DNA from: Sinotaia quadrata
Lineage: Eukaryota > Mollusca > Gastropoda > Architaenioglossa > Viviparidae
Reading direction: 5' to 3'
Assembly (NCBI GenBank): GCA_028829895.1
Contig: CM054180.1
Coordinates: forward strand, 115,451,973-115,515,972
DNA length: 64,000 nucleotides
The notes beneath the pieces are model-generated. The model worked only from the letters and a program-made list of their open reading frames with translations, was not told the DNA's origin and made no database searches. Position 1 is the first letter of the stretch. Every line of letters starts with the position of its first letter. A program made the translations under genes and the position numbers. Below are positions 1 to 11,765 of the stretch, one piece after another.

Positions 1-870
1 GTTTGTTTCTCTTCCTCATACGCAAACCACATCAGAAACTAAGGCCAATGTTTTCTATTTAATTTTTCTCCTGCCTTTATCAGTTTATTTCTGTCTATGG
101 TGAAATATATTCGTATGTTTTCAACATCAACATTTATGACTTCTTGTAGTTTTATATATGTCGCTAAATCTGTCAGGATGGACTTTTAGCAGATTCGGAT
201 GAGATATTAATGTGTAATGATTTCTGACTAACCTAAACGTTAAAGAACTGCACGAGCACACCCAGTCTAGACTAAATTTGGATCTCAGCCAGAAAGAGAA
301 TTACTTTGCAGTTATCATGCATATGAATCAAAACATTATAATTTAATTATACGTCATAAAAATATGCAAATACATTGATGCAGTGTAATTATTATTACTC
401 TTTGCGCATGTCTCGCACAATTGAAATTTTGGTCACTGCAAAAGCAAAGATGTCTTCTAAAACTTCATACTTTACAAGGGAGAACAACTCCTATTCAAAA
501 TATGTCAGAGTTACCTACTGGTAGATAAGTCACGAGACAGGCAAAATCTTTGCCGAGTGGGTTTATGCTATGGTCATTTAAGATTGAAGTTAATGCTGGG
601 CCCAATGAGATCCCATTGTCACGATGTTACGATCGATGGCCACTCAGAGAGACTTTATTGATTTTATCAGTGCGAACTCTGCACAAGTCATCCTCCATTG
701 TTTTAAGTCAGTTTTGACGTCACTCCCTGACAGACTGAAAGCTTGAATGTGTCAATAATGAACTTGTATGTGTGTCAGTGGTAGTGAAAGTGTGTTTGAG
801 TATGCATTAATATGTCAGTGTGAAAGTCAAAGTGTGGAAGTATGTAAAACATGATAAGTCATTTTCTGAA

Positions 871-874
<4 letters not shown>
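1..874. other. Non-coding stretch, nothing recognised
   Basis: AT-rich sequence with no long open frame, no recognisable transposon protein and no obvious tandem repeat. Stops are frequent in all frames. Confidence 0.6.

Positions 875-913
<39 letters not shown>
875..913. repeat. (TG)n microsatellite
   Basis: Uninterrupted TG dinucleotide run read directly from the sequence. Confidence 0.95.
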
Positions 914-914
<1 letters not shown>

Positions 915-1440
915 ACTGGGCGAATGCTTATGCGTCAGCTAGCGTGTATTTGTATTAGCATGTAGATGAACATGCATTTTTTTTTTTAACCAGGTCGAAG
1001 GATATGAGGGTGTAAAGGTGTTCCTTTTTAAGTCAACTCATGCTAGGATGACCTCACCACTGTCAGCTGTCATAATTAAAGGACTCCAGAATATCTCCCG
1101 CCCAGGTAAGGAGGTGGGTGGGTGGGTGATATAAATGTGTTACTTAAAGGAACAAGAAATCTCTCCGTGTGTGTGTGTACGTTTGACTGAAAGATGTCTG
1201 AATATCTCTCAAATCCGTGCGTGCGTGATGTAGCCTGCATGTGTACTTCTCGACGTCTTTCCGTTTGGCGAAATGTCTGCTGGGGAAAAGAAAGAACGTA
1301 TTAATGGATAGATGGACGTGCGTCTACTTGCGTGCGAGTAAAATAGTTTCATTAAAACTTCGGATCAATGCTCTAAAAACTTTTATGTACATGTTTACAG
1401 ATTTGAAGCGCAAGTGAATATTAGGGTATTTAAAAGCCAC

Positions 1441-1441
<1 letters not shown>
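914..1441. other. Non-coding stretch
   Basis: No open frame of note. It contains a short T run near 980 and scattered GT-rich words. No gene or element recognised. Confidence 0.55.

Positions 1442-1482
<41 letters not shown>
1442..1482. repeat. (TG)n microsatellite
   Basis: Perfect TG run of about 20 copies. Confidence 0.95.
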
Positions 1483-1483
<1 letters not shown>

Positions 1484-2017
1484 TCGTGGGACAACTAATC
1501 GCGTTTAGTCAATCCATTGTACTTTTTGTACTGATATAAATCATCTCCCCTTTAGCTAGAATATATGGTTTAAAGTTAAACAAACGCTATATTTCATTGA
1601 AGCGAGACTTGATCTGTCTCTCACTCACTTATTTTGTCTCCACTAATCAATCATTCTTTCTATCAAAATATTAAACTATAATCTCTGTGAAAATAAACTT
1701 TACATTTATATTTCGTGATGAATCGCCGCGATGCTACCTCCCTCCTTACTCTACCCCCACTAACCCATTTACTTTCGTTGTAAGCGGGATTTTAAAAGTT
1801 AAGCGTGCTTGTTTCTGAAAATAATACCTATCCATTATTGTCATAGGGAACAATTTGATATTCTTGAGGGGTGTTTTTATTATCCTTTGAGTCAAAGATC
1901 AAATCCCTGTTTAATATTAAAATTTGATAAGTCATTTTCGTTTTTATTAGTGACATTAATCACCATGTGATAAATGAACGTGGGAACTGTGTTACCTAAA
2001 TATAGGCATAACTGTAT
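1483..2017. other. Non-coding stretch
   Basis: AT-rich and without coding signal. Confidence 0.55.
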
Positions 2018-2019
2018 TT

Positions 2020-2066
<47 letters not shown>
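2018..2066. repeat. (CTTT)n microsatellite in a pyrimidine-rich tract
   Basis: Perfect CTTT run, followed to about 2210 by degenerate pyrimidine-rich sequence. On the minus strand it translates as KERKKERK, a repeat artefact. Confidence 0.95.
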
Positions 2067-2230
2067 CCTCCATCTTTCATTCTCCCTTTCTTCTCTTCCT
2101 TTGCTTAATTCTTTTCCTTTTCATTCTTCTTATTCCTTCTTTCTTCTTCTGTCATTCTTGCCTTCTGTCTGTATGTCTTGTCTGTCTGTCTGCCTGTTTC
2201 TCTCTCTATAGTCAACAGATTGCATACTTT

Positions 2231-2345
2231 AGATTTATAATGTTTCTAGATTTGCCCGTTGTCTGATTTCTACTGTGTTTAGATTTATAATGTGTCTAGA
2301 TTTGCCCGTTGTCTGATTTCTACTGTGTTTAGATTTCTACTGTGT
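2231..2345. repeat. About 50-bp tandem duplication
   Basis: A unit containing TTTATAATG, TCTAGATTTGCCCG and TTTCTACTGTG occurs twice in tandem with one substitution, followed by a partial third copy. Degenerate TCTAGATTT words continue to about 2490. Confidence 0.85.
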
Positions 2346-2604
2346 CTAGATTTTGTAAAATACAAAGTTTTTACTTTATCTACGCCTCTAAGCTGTCTGG
2401 CTATGTTCTCTAGATTTCTAATATGTTCTATGGTTTTATTATGATATTTAGGTTTTTAGATGTGTTCTGTTTCTAGATTTTCTGCCTTTCTAAGGTGTTC
2501 TGTGGTTCAAGGGTGCCTAGGTTAAAATACTGATTGATTTGAAGAATGGGAAGAATTGAACAATATTAGGATCTCAGATTAGAAACCCAGAGACTGGAGT
2601 CTGA

Positions 2605-3512
2605 GCAGAAATAGTACCCAGCTGTAACAGAAGTAGTACCCAGTAGTAACAGAAATAGTACCCAGCTGTAACAGAAGTAGTACCCAGTAGTAAGAGAAAT
2701 AGTACCCAGCTGTAACAGAAATAGTACCCAGTAGTAACAGAAATAGTACCCAGCTGTAACAGAAATAGTACCCAGCAGTAACAGAAATAGTACCCAGCTG
2801 TAACAGAAATAGTACCCAGCAGTAACAGAAATAGTACCCAGCTGTAACAGAAATAGTACTAAGTAGTAACAGAAATAGTACCCAGCTGTAACAGAAATAG
2901 TACCCAGCTGTAACAGAAGTAGTACCCAGCTGTAACAGAAGTAGTACCCAGTAGTAACAGAAATAGTACCCAGTAGTAACAGAAATAGTACCCAGCTGTA
3001 ACAGAAATAGTACCCAGTAGTAACAGAAATAGTACCCAGCTGTAACAGAAGTAGTACCCAGTAGTAACAGAAGTAGTACCCAGCTGTAACAGAAATAGTA
3101 CCCAGTAGTAACAGAAGTAGTACCCAGCTGTAACAGAAGTAGTACCCAGTAGTAACAGAAATACTACCCAGCTGTAACAGAAGTAGTACCCAGTAGTAAC
3201 AGAAATAGTACCCAGCTGTAACAGAAATAGTACCCAGTAGTAACAGAAATAGTACCCAGCTGTAACAGAAATAGTACTAAGTAGTAACAGAAATAGTACC
3301 CAGCTGTAACAGAAATAGTACCCAGCTGTAACAGAAATAGTACCCAGCTGTAACAGAAGTAGTACCCAGCTGTAACAGAAGTAGTACCCAGTAGTAACAG
3401 AAGTAGTACCCAGCTGTAACAGAAGTAGTACCCAGTAGTAACAGAAGTAGTACCCAGCTGTAACAGAAATAGTACCCAGCTGTAACAGAAATAGTACCCA
3501 GTTATAACAGAG
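2605..3512. repeat. 22-bp minisatellite, about 41 copies
   Basis: The monomer reads GTAACAGAAATAGTACCCAG plus CT or TA. Two sites vary independently between monomers: CAGCTG versus CAGTAG or CAGCAG, and GAAATAG versus GAAGTAG. A rare TACTAAG variant occurs at 2857 and again at 3275, 418 bp (19 monomers) apart, which suggests a longer segmental duplication inside the array. Because 22 bp is not a multiple of three, the 227-codon minus-strand frame cycles through all three phases and carries no protein information. Confidence 0.95.
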
Positions 3513-5143
3513 GCAATGAGGAACGTAATATGTGATCTTCAAAGTTATCTGAACAAACTATCAGGAAGCTACAAACTTGCCCCACTGCTAAAAATAGCAC
3601 TCCTTGTAAGTGTCCATATCCTCCATAAAATCTTGGATCTCCCAAAATCTTAGTAAGATTCCGAGACCAAAGTTTACAACCCACTAGCCGACAGATAAGT
3701 CACGAGATGTGAAATGAAATAATAATATCTAAAACCTCTGTGGTGGCGGTAAGGATGATGGTGTCTATGGGTTGTGGGTGGAGGGATGACTCTATAGTCT
3801 ATACTCTATAGTCTCTACTCTGTACCATAGTCACTTCAGAGGCAAAGTGAACGCATTCGCTGATTCCGTTGAAAACGCTGCAATCAGATTACCTCCCCTT
3901 AGCAAATTCAGTCTACTTGAGTTTCTTTGCGTGCATCTACAGATTTTATCGGTGAATTAGTTTGGGTTTTTTATCTCCCCACCCAACCTCACCCCATTTT
4001 TCTCTCTCTCTCTCTCTCTTTCTCTCTCTTTCCCTCTCTCTCTCTTTTCACCCATTTCGTTGGGGGTTTTTTGTTTGCCATGCGTTTGATAATGTGTGTT
4101 GGCCGTTCCTCAAACCGTGTCAACGAAGTGGTGCAACCAGTGGGTGCAACAGAGCATTTATTTACGAACGGTGATCGTGATTCGCTTCCGCTTGAGCTGT
4201 CTTGGATTTCTTGCCTTCCTAGTGATTTTTAAGATAGCGGACTTTTGAGTTCAGAGTTCGTTTCCATTTGCTGTTGGTGCTTGTGCACTGTCAACTGATA
4301 AAGTTCATTCGCGCGTGTCAGAGGTTACATGGGTGTGCTGAGTCTAGGAGACCAGTTCACATTAAATGGCGCGACGTGTTTACAAGCTTGCAACTCACGT
4401 GACACAATCCTCGTATACGTGTGACAGCCTTGTAAAGCGGTAGGCTTCCAAATATGCTTGTTATGTGTTCACAAGAGTCTCCTGTCAGCATAATATAATA
4501 ATTTTAATGGCAGGCGACACGAAAGCACGCTGGCTGTATTGAAATATGTTATTTCGTGCTTGGCTGCTGTTCCTTAGGATTCTTGCTTTCATTTCCTGTT
4601 GTCTTGCTAACTACGCAGCAGATATTGAATGGAAAATAATAGCTACAGTTGATCTTCACGCCTCACTGACTCGACCCCAGTTTAGTTTTGTGTGCAGTTT
4701 AAATGGAGCTTATGCAAGGGTTAATTAAGACTCGTACATTAGTTAAAGCTGGTAGTGAGTTTGACAGTAGATTTTAACGTTAGAATCACAAAGATGAATG
4801 CAAATTAGGTGGCTGGGTCTCCTACCATGACAGGCATTACAAGATAAAAGCAGATCTAGGCAGATCTAGGCAGTAGTTATCAAGGCCAACGCTCTGGAGA
4901 TTTCATTTGTTACTCACATGTTCGTTAACTGGATGCCTTAGTTTAAATCATTAGATATAAAAATTCATATTATATTTATCATTAATTAAAATGTAGGCCG
5001 CAACTTTGGTTAATTCTGAATGCAACATGGTTAATTTAGGCCATAACATGAGTTAATTCAAAATGTAACAAGACTAAATTGTAACATTACGTGAGTTATA
5101 TCACACACTAATCTGAACAGTTACAAGAAGTAGCTCGGGGTAT
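3513..5143. other. Non-coding stretch with a CT-rich patch
   Basis: Holds a (TC)n-rich tract at about 4001-4048 and a short doubled AGCAGATCTAGG motif near 4850. Frames of 60-101 codons here have no recognisable domain and the longest run through the CT tract. I do not call a gene. Confidence 0.55.
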
Positions 5144-5632
5144 AAATGTAGTTAAATCAAACTTGTAACTAAGTTCTTTCAGGATATTATGTAAATGTAG
5201 TTAAATCAAACTTGTAACTAAGTTCTTTCAGGATATTATGTAAATGTAGTTAAATCAGACTTATAACTAAGTTCTTTCAGGATATTATGTAAATGTAGTT
5301 AAATCAGACTTATAACTAAGTTCTTTCAGGATATTATGTAAATGTAGTTAAATCAGACTTATAACTAAGTTCTTTCAGGATATTATGTAAATGTAGTTAA
5401 ATCAGACTTATAACTAAGTTCTTTCAGGATATTATGTAAATGTAGTTAAATCAGACTTATAACTAAGTTCTTTCAGGATATTATGTAAATGTAGTTAAAT
5501 CAGACTTATAACTAAGTTCTTTCAGGATATTATGTAAATATAGTTAAATCATACTTATTAAGTGAGTTCATTCGGGATATTATGTAAATGTAGTTAAATC
5601 AAACTTGTAACTAAGTTCATTCGGGATATTAT
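5144..5632. repeat. 49-bp minisatellite, about 10 copies
   Basis: The monomer contains AAATGTAGTTAAATC, ACTTATAACTAAG and TTCTTTCAGGATATTATGT. The central copies are nearly identical and both edges are more divergent. Each copy holds TTCTTTCAG|GA, which resembles a plus-strand splice acceptor. Confidence 0.95.
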
Positions 5633-5754
5633 GATAATCATTTGTGATAGTATGAGGGTGGCCGCCAAACTTTCATTCATCTTTTTGACCCACAGGGTTT
5701 CAGTCTACTGTTAGAAATGTGAGAGCGGGCCTGGGTTTAAATCTTGCAATTAGC

Positions 5755-5862
5755 TCCTCTGGTGACCTCTGGTGATCTCTGGTGATCTCTGGCAATCTCT
5801 GGTGATCTCTGGTGATCTCTGGCAATCCCTGGTGATCTCTAGTGATCTCTGGTGATCTTATT
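5755..5862. repeat. 10-bp tandem repeat
   Basis: About ten copies of the word GGTGATCTCT, some changed to GGCAATCTCT. Confidence 0.9.
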
Positions 5863-6066
5863 CAGACTTGACCTATCTAGTAGGTCAAGTTGTTACAATT
5901 CGCCGGATGTATAGACTTCCTGATCACATGACGGGAGCAGTTTGCCTATGTTCGAGCCCCTAATAGTCCCCAAATATCAGTCAGCCCTGCATCACTCAGA
6001 AAAGCTCTCCCAGACACCACTGGTAAAAAGGTCTTTTTGCAAAGAAACGTCAAACGGATGGAACTA

Positions 6067-6165
6067 ATGATTTGAAGTAAGTTCAAGTAGCTATGATTAT
6101 ATTTATTATGCTAGTGAGTTTGAAGTAAGTTCAAGTAGCTATGATTATGTTCATTATGCTAGTGA
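6067..6165. repeat. 48-bp tandem duplication
   Basis: The stretch with TTTGAAGTAAGTTCAAGTAG and TTATGCTAGTGAG is present twice in tandem with two or three differences. Confidence 0.9.
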
Positions 6166-8755
6166 GTATTGTGCGTGTTCGTTTATGTATATATTTTACA
6201 TTTTAATCTATTCCTTTTTTATTTTCTTCTTTCATTCAACATCTGCCCTTTCCTATTTTCTATGTATGAATGAGGTGTATCTGATGTTCACTCGAGATTT
6301 AAGGGGGTGGGTGGTGATTGTTGTAGTATCATCACTTTATCTACCTCCCGTACACTCCTGGCATGCCAGAACCGGCCCTGTCTTGCACGCCTCACTGAGC
6401 AACCGGATTGATCAGGCTCTGGCCGGCAAAGGTCCCTTGATAGACGCAGATAGGTGAAAAGCCCACAGCCTGCAGTACATGTCTAACTGACCAGGTCGAC
6501 GCGAAAACTGCCTCTCCGCCAATCTACATAGTCACAGCTCGGCAATTTTTGAGAAATAAAATTTACACAAATTCTCACTCTGTAGAAAGTGGACACTGAG
6601 AAAATATTGAACACTCAAGATGATCTCGCGTCACTGTAATTAATTTTATCATTCTTTCTGCCACCATTACTCATTTCTATAATGTTTTCATTCATCCCTA
6701 AGTTTACAAGTATTTGCGTTTTTGTTTTAAATTTTGTCTTTGTCTTTACGTCAGATCGGGATTTGGAGTTTGTTTTTATGATTGTTAATATTCAAAGTAT
6801 CCTTTATTTGTCAAATACATGTAACGCCTGACACCACTGAGGATTGAGAGGGAAATGATGTGTGTGACATTATACGTTATTTCAGTTATAATCCAGCGCT
6901 TGTATTAACTAGAAGAGATTTGTAAACATTTTATCATTCTAGAGGTGCTTCAGTCTTAAAAACAAAGCAAAAATATTGTCGAAGAATTGTCACAGAAATC
7001 GAAGTAGATTTTCCCGAGGGGAAATATTACGAATTCAAACCATTTTTGTTAGTTGAAGCTTTTTAGTCACAACTTCCTCTTAGATGTCACAAGTGCAAAC
7101 GTGTCGCCTGCATCAACTTAACACGCGTCCTTCCCAGCATGCTGGTATTTAATTTCAAGAGATCGTTGACATTTGTCAGACACGTTTCACTTCTAGTTTA
7201 CAAAATATACTTATTTGTTTTCACGCGTCCTTTACTGTTTTGGGTAAATCACACTTCATTATAATACAGTCGAAACTCTGTTGGCGTTATTGTGAATAGA
7301 GAGGAGTGGGTGGGCGGGTCCTATAAGGACAATTTTATCTTTGTCAATAAACAATGACATTATCTCAAGGTCGTTATTTTTTTAATAGTATATTTCTTCT
7401 CATATTGACAAGAACATCCTTTCTTCGTAGCTAGACTATGTCTCGCCATCGTTTATGTGTTAGATGCACCGGGCAGTTAAATGTTTGTTTTGGATTTTTT
7501 GTTGTTTTTCTTCTCAACAATGAACGACACAAACAAACAATTCACACTGACTAATCATTATTCTGCGGGGTTTTTTATTTTATTTTATGGGGACAACATG
7601 TCCAGTAAGTAAGTATAAGAACTCTCCATTGTTGTCGTGTTTCGATTGTGGACTGTTTTGTTGTGAGAGGATGCAACTGAGGTTACAGAAAAAAATATAT
7701 AATGTATATCATTTAATTACACACAAACAACATAAACACAACATTTTTCCTTTACTTACTGCAGCATTCAGAAAAGTCTGAACCAGTAAGACGTCATTCG
7801 GGATAGGAGACTGACTAGGCGAAGATATTGGACTGCAAAGAGAATGTTGACTTGGAGGTTCAAAGCCGAAGTTTATTTTTCTCTCATCACCAATCCACTT
7901 AGCTCAGCACACCGGCTCCCCAGGTATTCAACAGAAACAAACTAACAAAGCGACCTTATTCAACCACACAAATCCTGCTACTTAATTCAAAGTTTTGCTT
8001 TTAAGGGAGGTTGTTTATGGTAGATTACTTGTACAGTCGTGATACTGAATAAACAGTATGAAGGAAGTCAGAAAAATTCTAGTCTGCCGATGAATAATTA
8101 CCAACAGCACATATAAACATATGATCTACATTATCTTGCACCCCTAACGTACAGCAGACTACAGCCATCACGTCCCTGTCCGACAGAGAGTGAGAGGTCC
8201 TTAATCCTCTTTTGATTGCGTCGTTACGGAGTCACGTGACAAGACGAGGGAATCCGGATGACCGAGTGATACGCTGGCATCGACAGGAATCGGTGATGCG
8301 TTCTGTCTGTGATAATCATCGGATTGGAACGGGTCGATCGGGTCGGTTTGATTTCAATCTGCATACAAACATGTTATAGACGTAGTAACGGTTAATGAAG
8401 CAAGCGGCCAGGCTCAGAGGTTACTTCAAGTTCTCACGCAAGTGGTTCGATTTCGGCCGTTCGTGACGACAAACAAGTGCTGCACCTGTAACGAGTTCAC
8501 TTCAAGATATCTTTTCATTTCTAAACTATTGAAGTGCGTTTTACGGGCGAAAGTGATTGTATTCATGGGAAAAAATATACACGTAGTCTGCGTTGGGCTC
8601 GCTATATAATTGTTTTTGTATTTGCGTGTGATTTATTTCAAGGCAACATGTTTTACTTCTCCCCGTTAATGTATTCCATTGCATTGCTGTATCATTGATA
8701 ACGGGGAATAACTACACGTGGTAAGAGGTGAGGTACGCACCAAATAAGCTAAGGA
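6166..8755. other. Long non-coding stretch with a GC-rich block
   Basis: About 6340-6540 is noticeably more GC-rich than its surroundings and could be an old transposon fragment, but no protein homology is visible. The rest has no array or recognisable domain. The 90- and 64-codon frames at 6185 and 7587 have no domain, and nothing supports coding. Confidence 0.5.
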
Positions 8756-8995
8756 ACGTGCAAGAAAGAAAGAAAGAAAGAATAAACAAAGACAGAAAGA
8801 AAGAAAGAAAGAAAGAATAAACAAAGACAGACAGACAGACAGAAAAAATAAACAAAGAAAGAAAGAAAGAAAGAAAGAAAGACAGACAGACAGAAAAAAT
8901 AAACAAAGAAAGAAAGAAAGAAAGACAGAAAGACAGACAGACAGAAAAAATAAACAAAGAAAGAAAGAAAGAAAGACAGACAGAAAAAATAAACA

Positions 8996-9031
<36 letters not shown>

Positions 9032-9372
9032 CAGACAGACAGACAGTAAAAATAAACAAAGAAAGAAAGAAAGAAAGAAAGACAGAAAAAATAAACAAAG
9101 AAAGAAAGAAAGACAGAAAAAATAAAGAAAGAAAGAAAGAAAGATAGACAGAAAAAATAAACAAAGAAAGAAAGACAGACAGAAAAAAGAAAGAAAGAAA
9201 GAAAGGAAAAAGAAAGAAAGAAAGACAGACAGACAAACAGAAAGAAATAAAGACTGACAGAAAGAAAGAAAGAAAATAGAAGGAAAGAAAGAAAGACAGA
9301 CAGACAGACAAACAGAAAGAAATAAACAAAGACAGACAGAAAGAAAGAAGGAAAGAAAGAAAGAAAGAAGGA

Positions 9373-9424
<52 letters not shown>

Positions 9425-9451
9425 CAGAAAGGAAAAAAGAAAGAAAGAATT
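8756..9451. repeat. Complex (GAAA)/(GACA)/(AATAAACA) satellite
   Basis: Nearly 700 bp of GAAA runs interspersed with GACA runs and a recurring AAAAATAAACAAAG spacer. Blocks of spacer, GAAA run and GACA run recur about every 40-60 bp, a crude higher-order structure. The minus-strand Phe/Leu/Ser/Cys-rich frames of 274 and 205 codons are translations of this repeat. Confidence 0.95.
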
Positions 9452-9959
9452 AGTGTTCAGACTGATAATCACGACTGTATTTCGAATCATACTTTTAAAA
9501 AAATAAAAGCTTCAAACATTCATTCAGAATAAAAATAGTGCAATTCCTTTTCGTCTCTGTGACAGTGTGCTTGGACGTTGGTATTTTAATTGATATTTGT
9601 GCGAGTGTTGTAAGGTTTTAAATTTATTTTTGGAAAGATAACTTGAAAATTTAGAGAGATTAATTATTTTTCCTAAATATGCCATAATTGACGTATTTTT
9701 GTAAATTTGCGTTTGGGACACTGTATAATATTAATCAGTTTGCTAAGATTTATTAACTTCACACAAAGAAATAATAAAATGATTCTTTGCAATTCTTATG
9801 GTGTACGCTTATGTGAGTGTTGTATGCGAAGGGTATTAGTGATTCAAATGCATGACAACAACGCTGTGCTGTGTTTACAAAGATCAAAGGGCAGAATCTT
9901 TCTATCTGAATTTATCGGTGGTTTATTTCCTTAAAGCATAAGATAAATTAATTTTGAGA
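9452..9959. other. Non-coding stretch
   Basis: AT-rich. Two short frames (65 and 75 codons) have no recognisable domain. Confidence 0.5.
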
Positions 9960-10125
9960 TGGCTACTTTTCAAACTGTCACAGCATCTGGCCCAGTTTGA
10001 ACTCCAGTTCTGGTCCAATTCTAACTCCAGTTCTAACTGTTTGAACTCTAGTTCTGATCTAGATAGGACTCTAGTTCTGAACCAGTTCTGACTGCAGTTC
10101 TGGCCCAGTTTTAACTCAAAGACAT
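9960..10125. repeat. Degenerate CAGTTCTGA-type minisatellite
   Basis: Words such as ACTCCAGTTCTGG, ACTCTAGTTCTGA and ACCAGTTCTGAC recur at irregular 12-24 bp spacing, as in an eroded tandem array. Its minus-strand translation is Leu/Glu/Asp/Asn-rich (ELELELDQNW). Confidence 0.8.
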
Positions 10126-10929
10126 AAACTATCATCTGTTCGGATTGGCGGTGCTGGCGTGGCTATCCATCCTAGACCAAACTGTCAATTGCTAATTCTC
10201 ATGCAGCTATTGTGCGAGTGTTCTAGCCTACTGGAAGACCCCACCCAGCTGTTCCCCAAACCTGCACTTCAGGAAAATAGCACAACTGTGTATCTAGTTA
10301 GTACGGATTCTGCTTTGTCTGACTCCCCAGCCTCTCCTTCTTTAAAATATACATGAAAATAGGACAATCAAAGAATTATTGCCGACCAATGTGGAATTTA
10401 ACCAGAAACCGTCATTTTGTCTGCATTGACATACAATTCCATGATTAAATTAAAAACTAAACACGATTTTCGAATAGATTTAAATGTTATTGAGACATGA
10501 AGTAGATTAGAAAAGTATTCCTTTTGTGAAATTTTATTGCATTATATACTATTGTAAAATGTTGAAGACACAATTTTTAACTTAGATTTTTTTAAAACTG
10601 TAAATCAGACACGGCAAAACTACAGATCTAAGCAATGAGGTAGCAGTGAATTGTGCAGTTCGTGTTATGCACAAAGGCGGTCAGAAGGGACCCCTTGCAG
10701 CGAACAATTTCTATTTTTTCACTTTCAAAATGTAATTGTTGTTTCATTTGGCTACCTGATTTATGTTGTAAGCAACAGCGTGGGTTTGTTTCTCGTTTGA
10801 AATCGAAGGTGCCCACAAGGACGTTCTGAACAAGGGCACTCAAAATAATTGCTACGCTACTGGATCTTAGACCTACTGCTGATGTTAGAAATAAATAAAT
10901 GACTGCAATATCCTATCACTTCTGTAATG

Positions 10930-10938
<9 letters not shown>
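10126..10938. other. Non-coding stretch
   Basis: No repeat array and no recognisable domain in the short frames at 10159 and 10628. Confidence 0.5.

Positions 10939-10984
<46 letters not shown>
10939..10984. repeat. (GA)n microsatellite
   Basis: Perfect GA run of about 23 copies. Confidence 0.95.
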
Positions 10985-10987
<3 letters not shown>

Positions 10988-11569
10988 GCGTAATTTCCAG
11001 CTGAAGCTGGAAACGAAAACATTTACACTTCAAGACTATGCTCTGGGTGTCCTCTGCAATAAACTTGGCAATCCAGTTGATTGACAGGTTTGAAGAACAG
11101 CGCCCTTTAGATATGAAGTCAGTGAGGGCGTGTAGTGTTGTTACCATAGTTACAGCTAATGGCTCTGTTGAGAACGTAACATTCAGCACTCAATCCATTC
11201 AACTGCGAGTGTCGGGGAAGAGGGCAAGCATTATATTTTTTTTTAATTGCACAGCAGCAGAAGGCATAAGGTCAATAAAAGAAAGACACAAGTTGACAGC
11301 CTTCATCAATAGTAAACATCTTCTCAGTTCTGCTATCTTAGCGTATTTGGTTATCGTTAACAGCTAATCTGAGAGCAGACATGAACAGACAACTCTGTAA
11401 TACATTATTTGCAAGGACTAAGTTGCTGTCTGAGATGACACATGTAGATATTATCTTGGCCTTTAAGGTCATCATGTTACATGGCTAATTGGGACTAAAC
11501 AAATACCACTTAAAGTGACACGGCTTTGATCAGGGAATTCCTACCCATAAAAAAATAGTTAGCATGGAC
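10985..11569. other. Non-coding or unrecognised stretch
   Basis: Slightly GC-richer at 11030-11230, with overlapping frames of about 110 codons on both strands. Neither has a recognisable domain, and the minus-strand frame runs through the GA repeat. No gene called. Confidence 0.45.
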
Positions 11570-11765
11570 AGGTAGGTTTACCTGGACATTGTTTGCCCAC
11601 AAGTATTTTGTAATCAAGGGTTAATGTGGACATATACGTTTTCTGGACAATTTTCGCCCACAAGATATTTGTAATTAGGGGCTATCATGGACAGATACGC
11701 TTTCTGGACAATTTTCACCCACAAGATAATTTGTAATTAGGGGCTATCATGGACAGATACGTATC
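11570..11765. repeat. About 65-bp tandem repeat, 3 copies
   Basis: Each copy contains TTTCTGGACAATTTT (or a relative), CCCACAAG, TTGTAATTA, GGGCTATCATGGACA. Copies 2 and 3 are closest to each other and copy 1 is more diverged. Confidence 0.85.

Noticed and set aside
2859..3542. 227-codon Tyr/Val/Leu-rich frame
   Set aside because: Its amino-acid period arises from a 22-bp DNA monomer cycling through three phases; a repeat artefact.
5640..6030. tRNA-derived SINE with GTTCGAGCCCC B-box-like word near 5951
   Set aside because: No matching A box at the right distance and no tail or second copy seen in the window.
8666..9490. 274-codon Phe/Leu/Ser/Cys-rich frame on minus strand
   Set aside because: It is the translation of GAAA/GACA repeats. 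Other frames over the same DNA are also open, and no signal peptide or splice structure is present.
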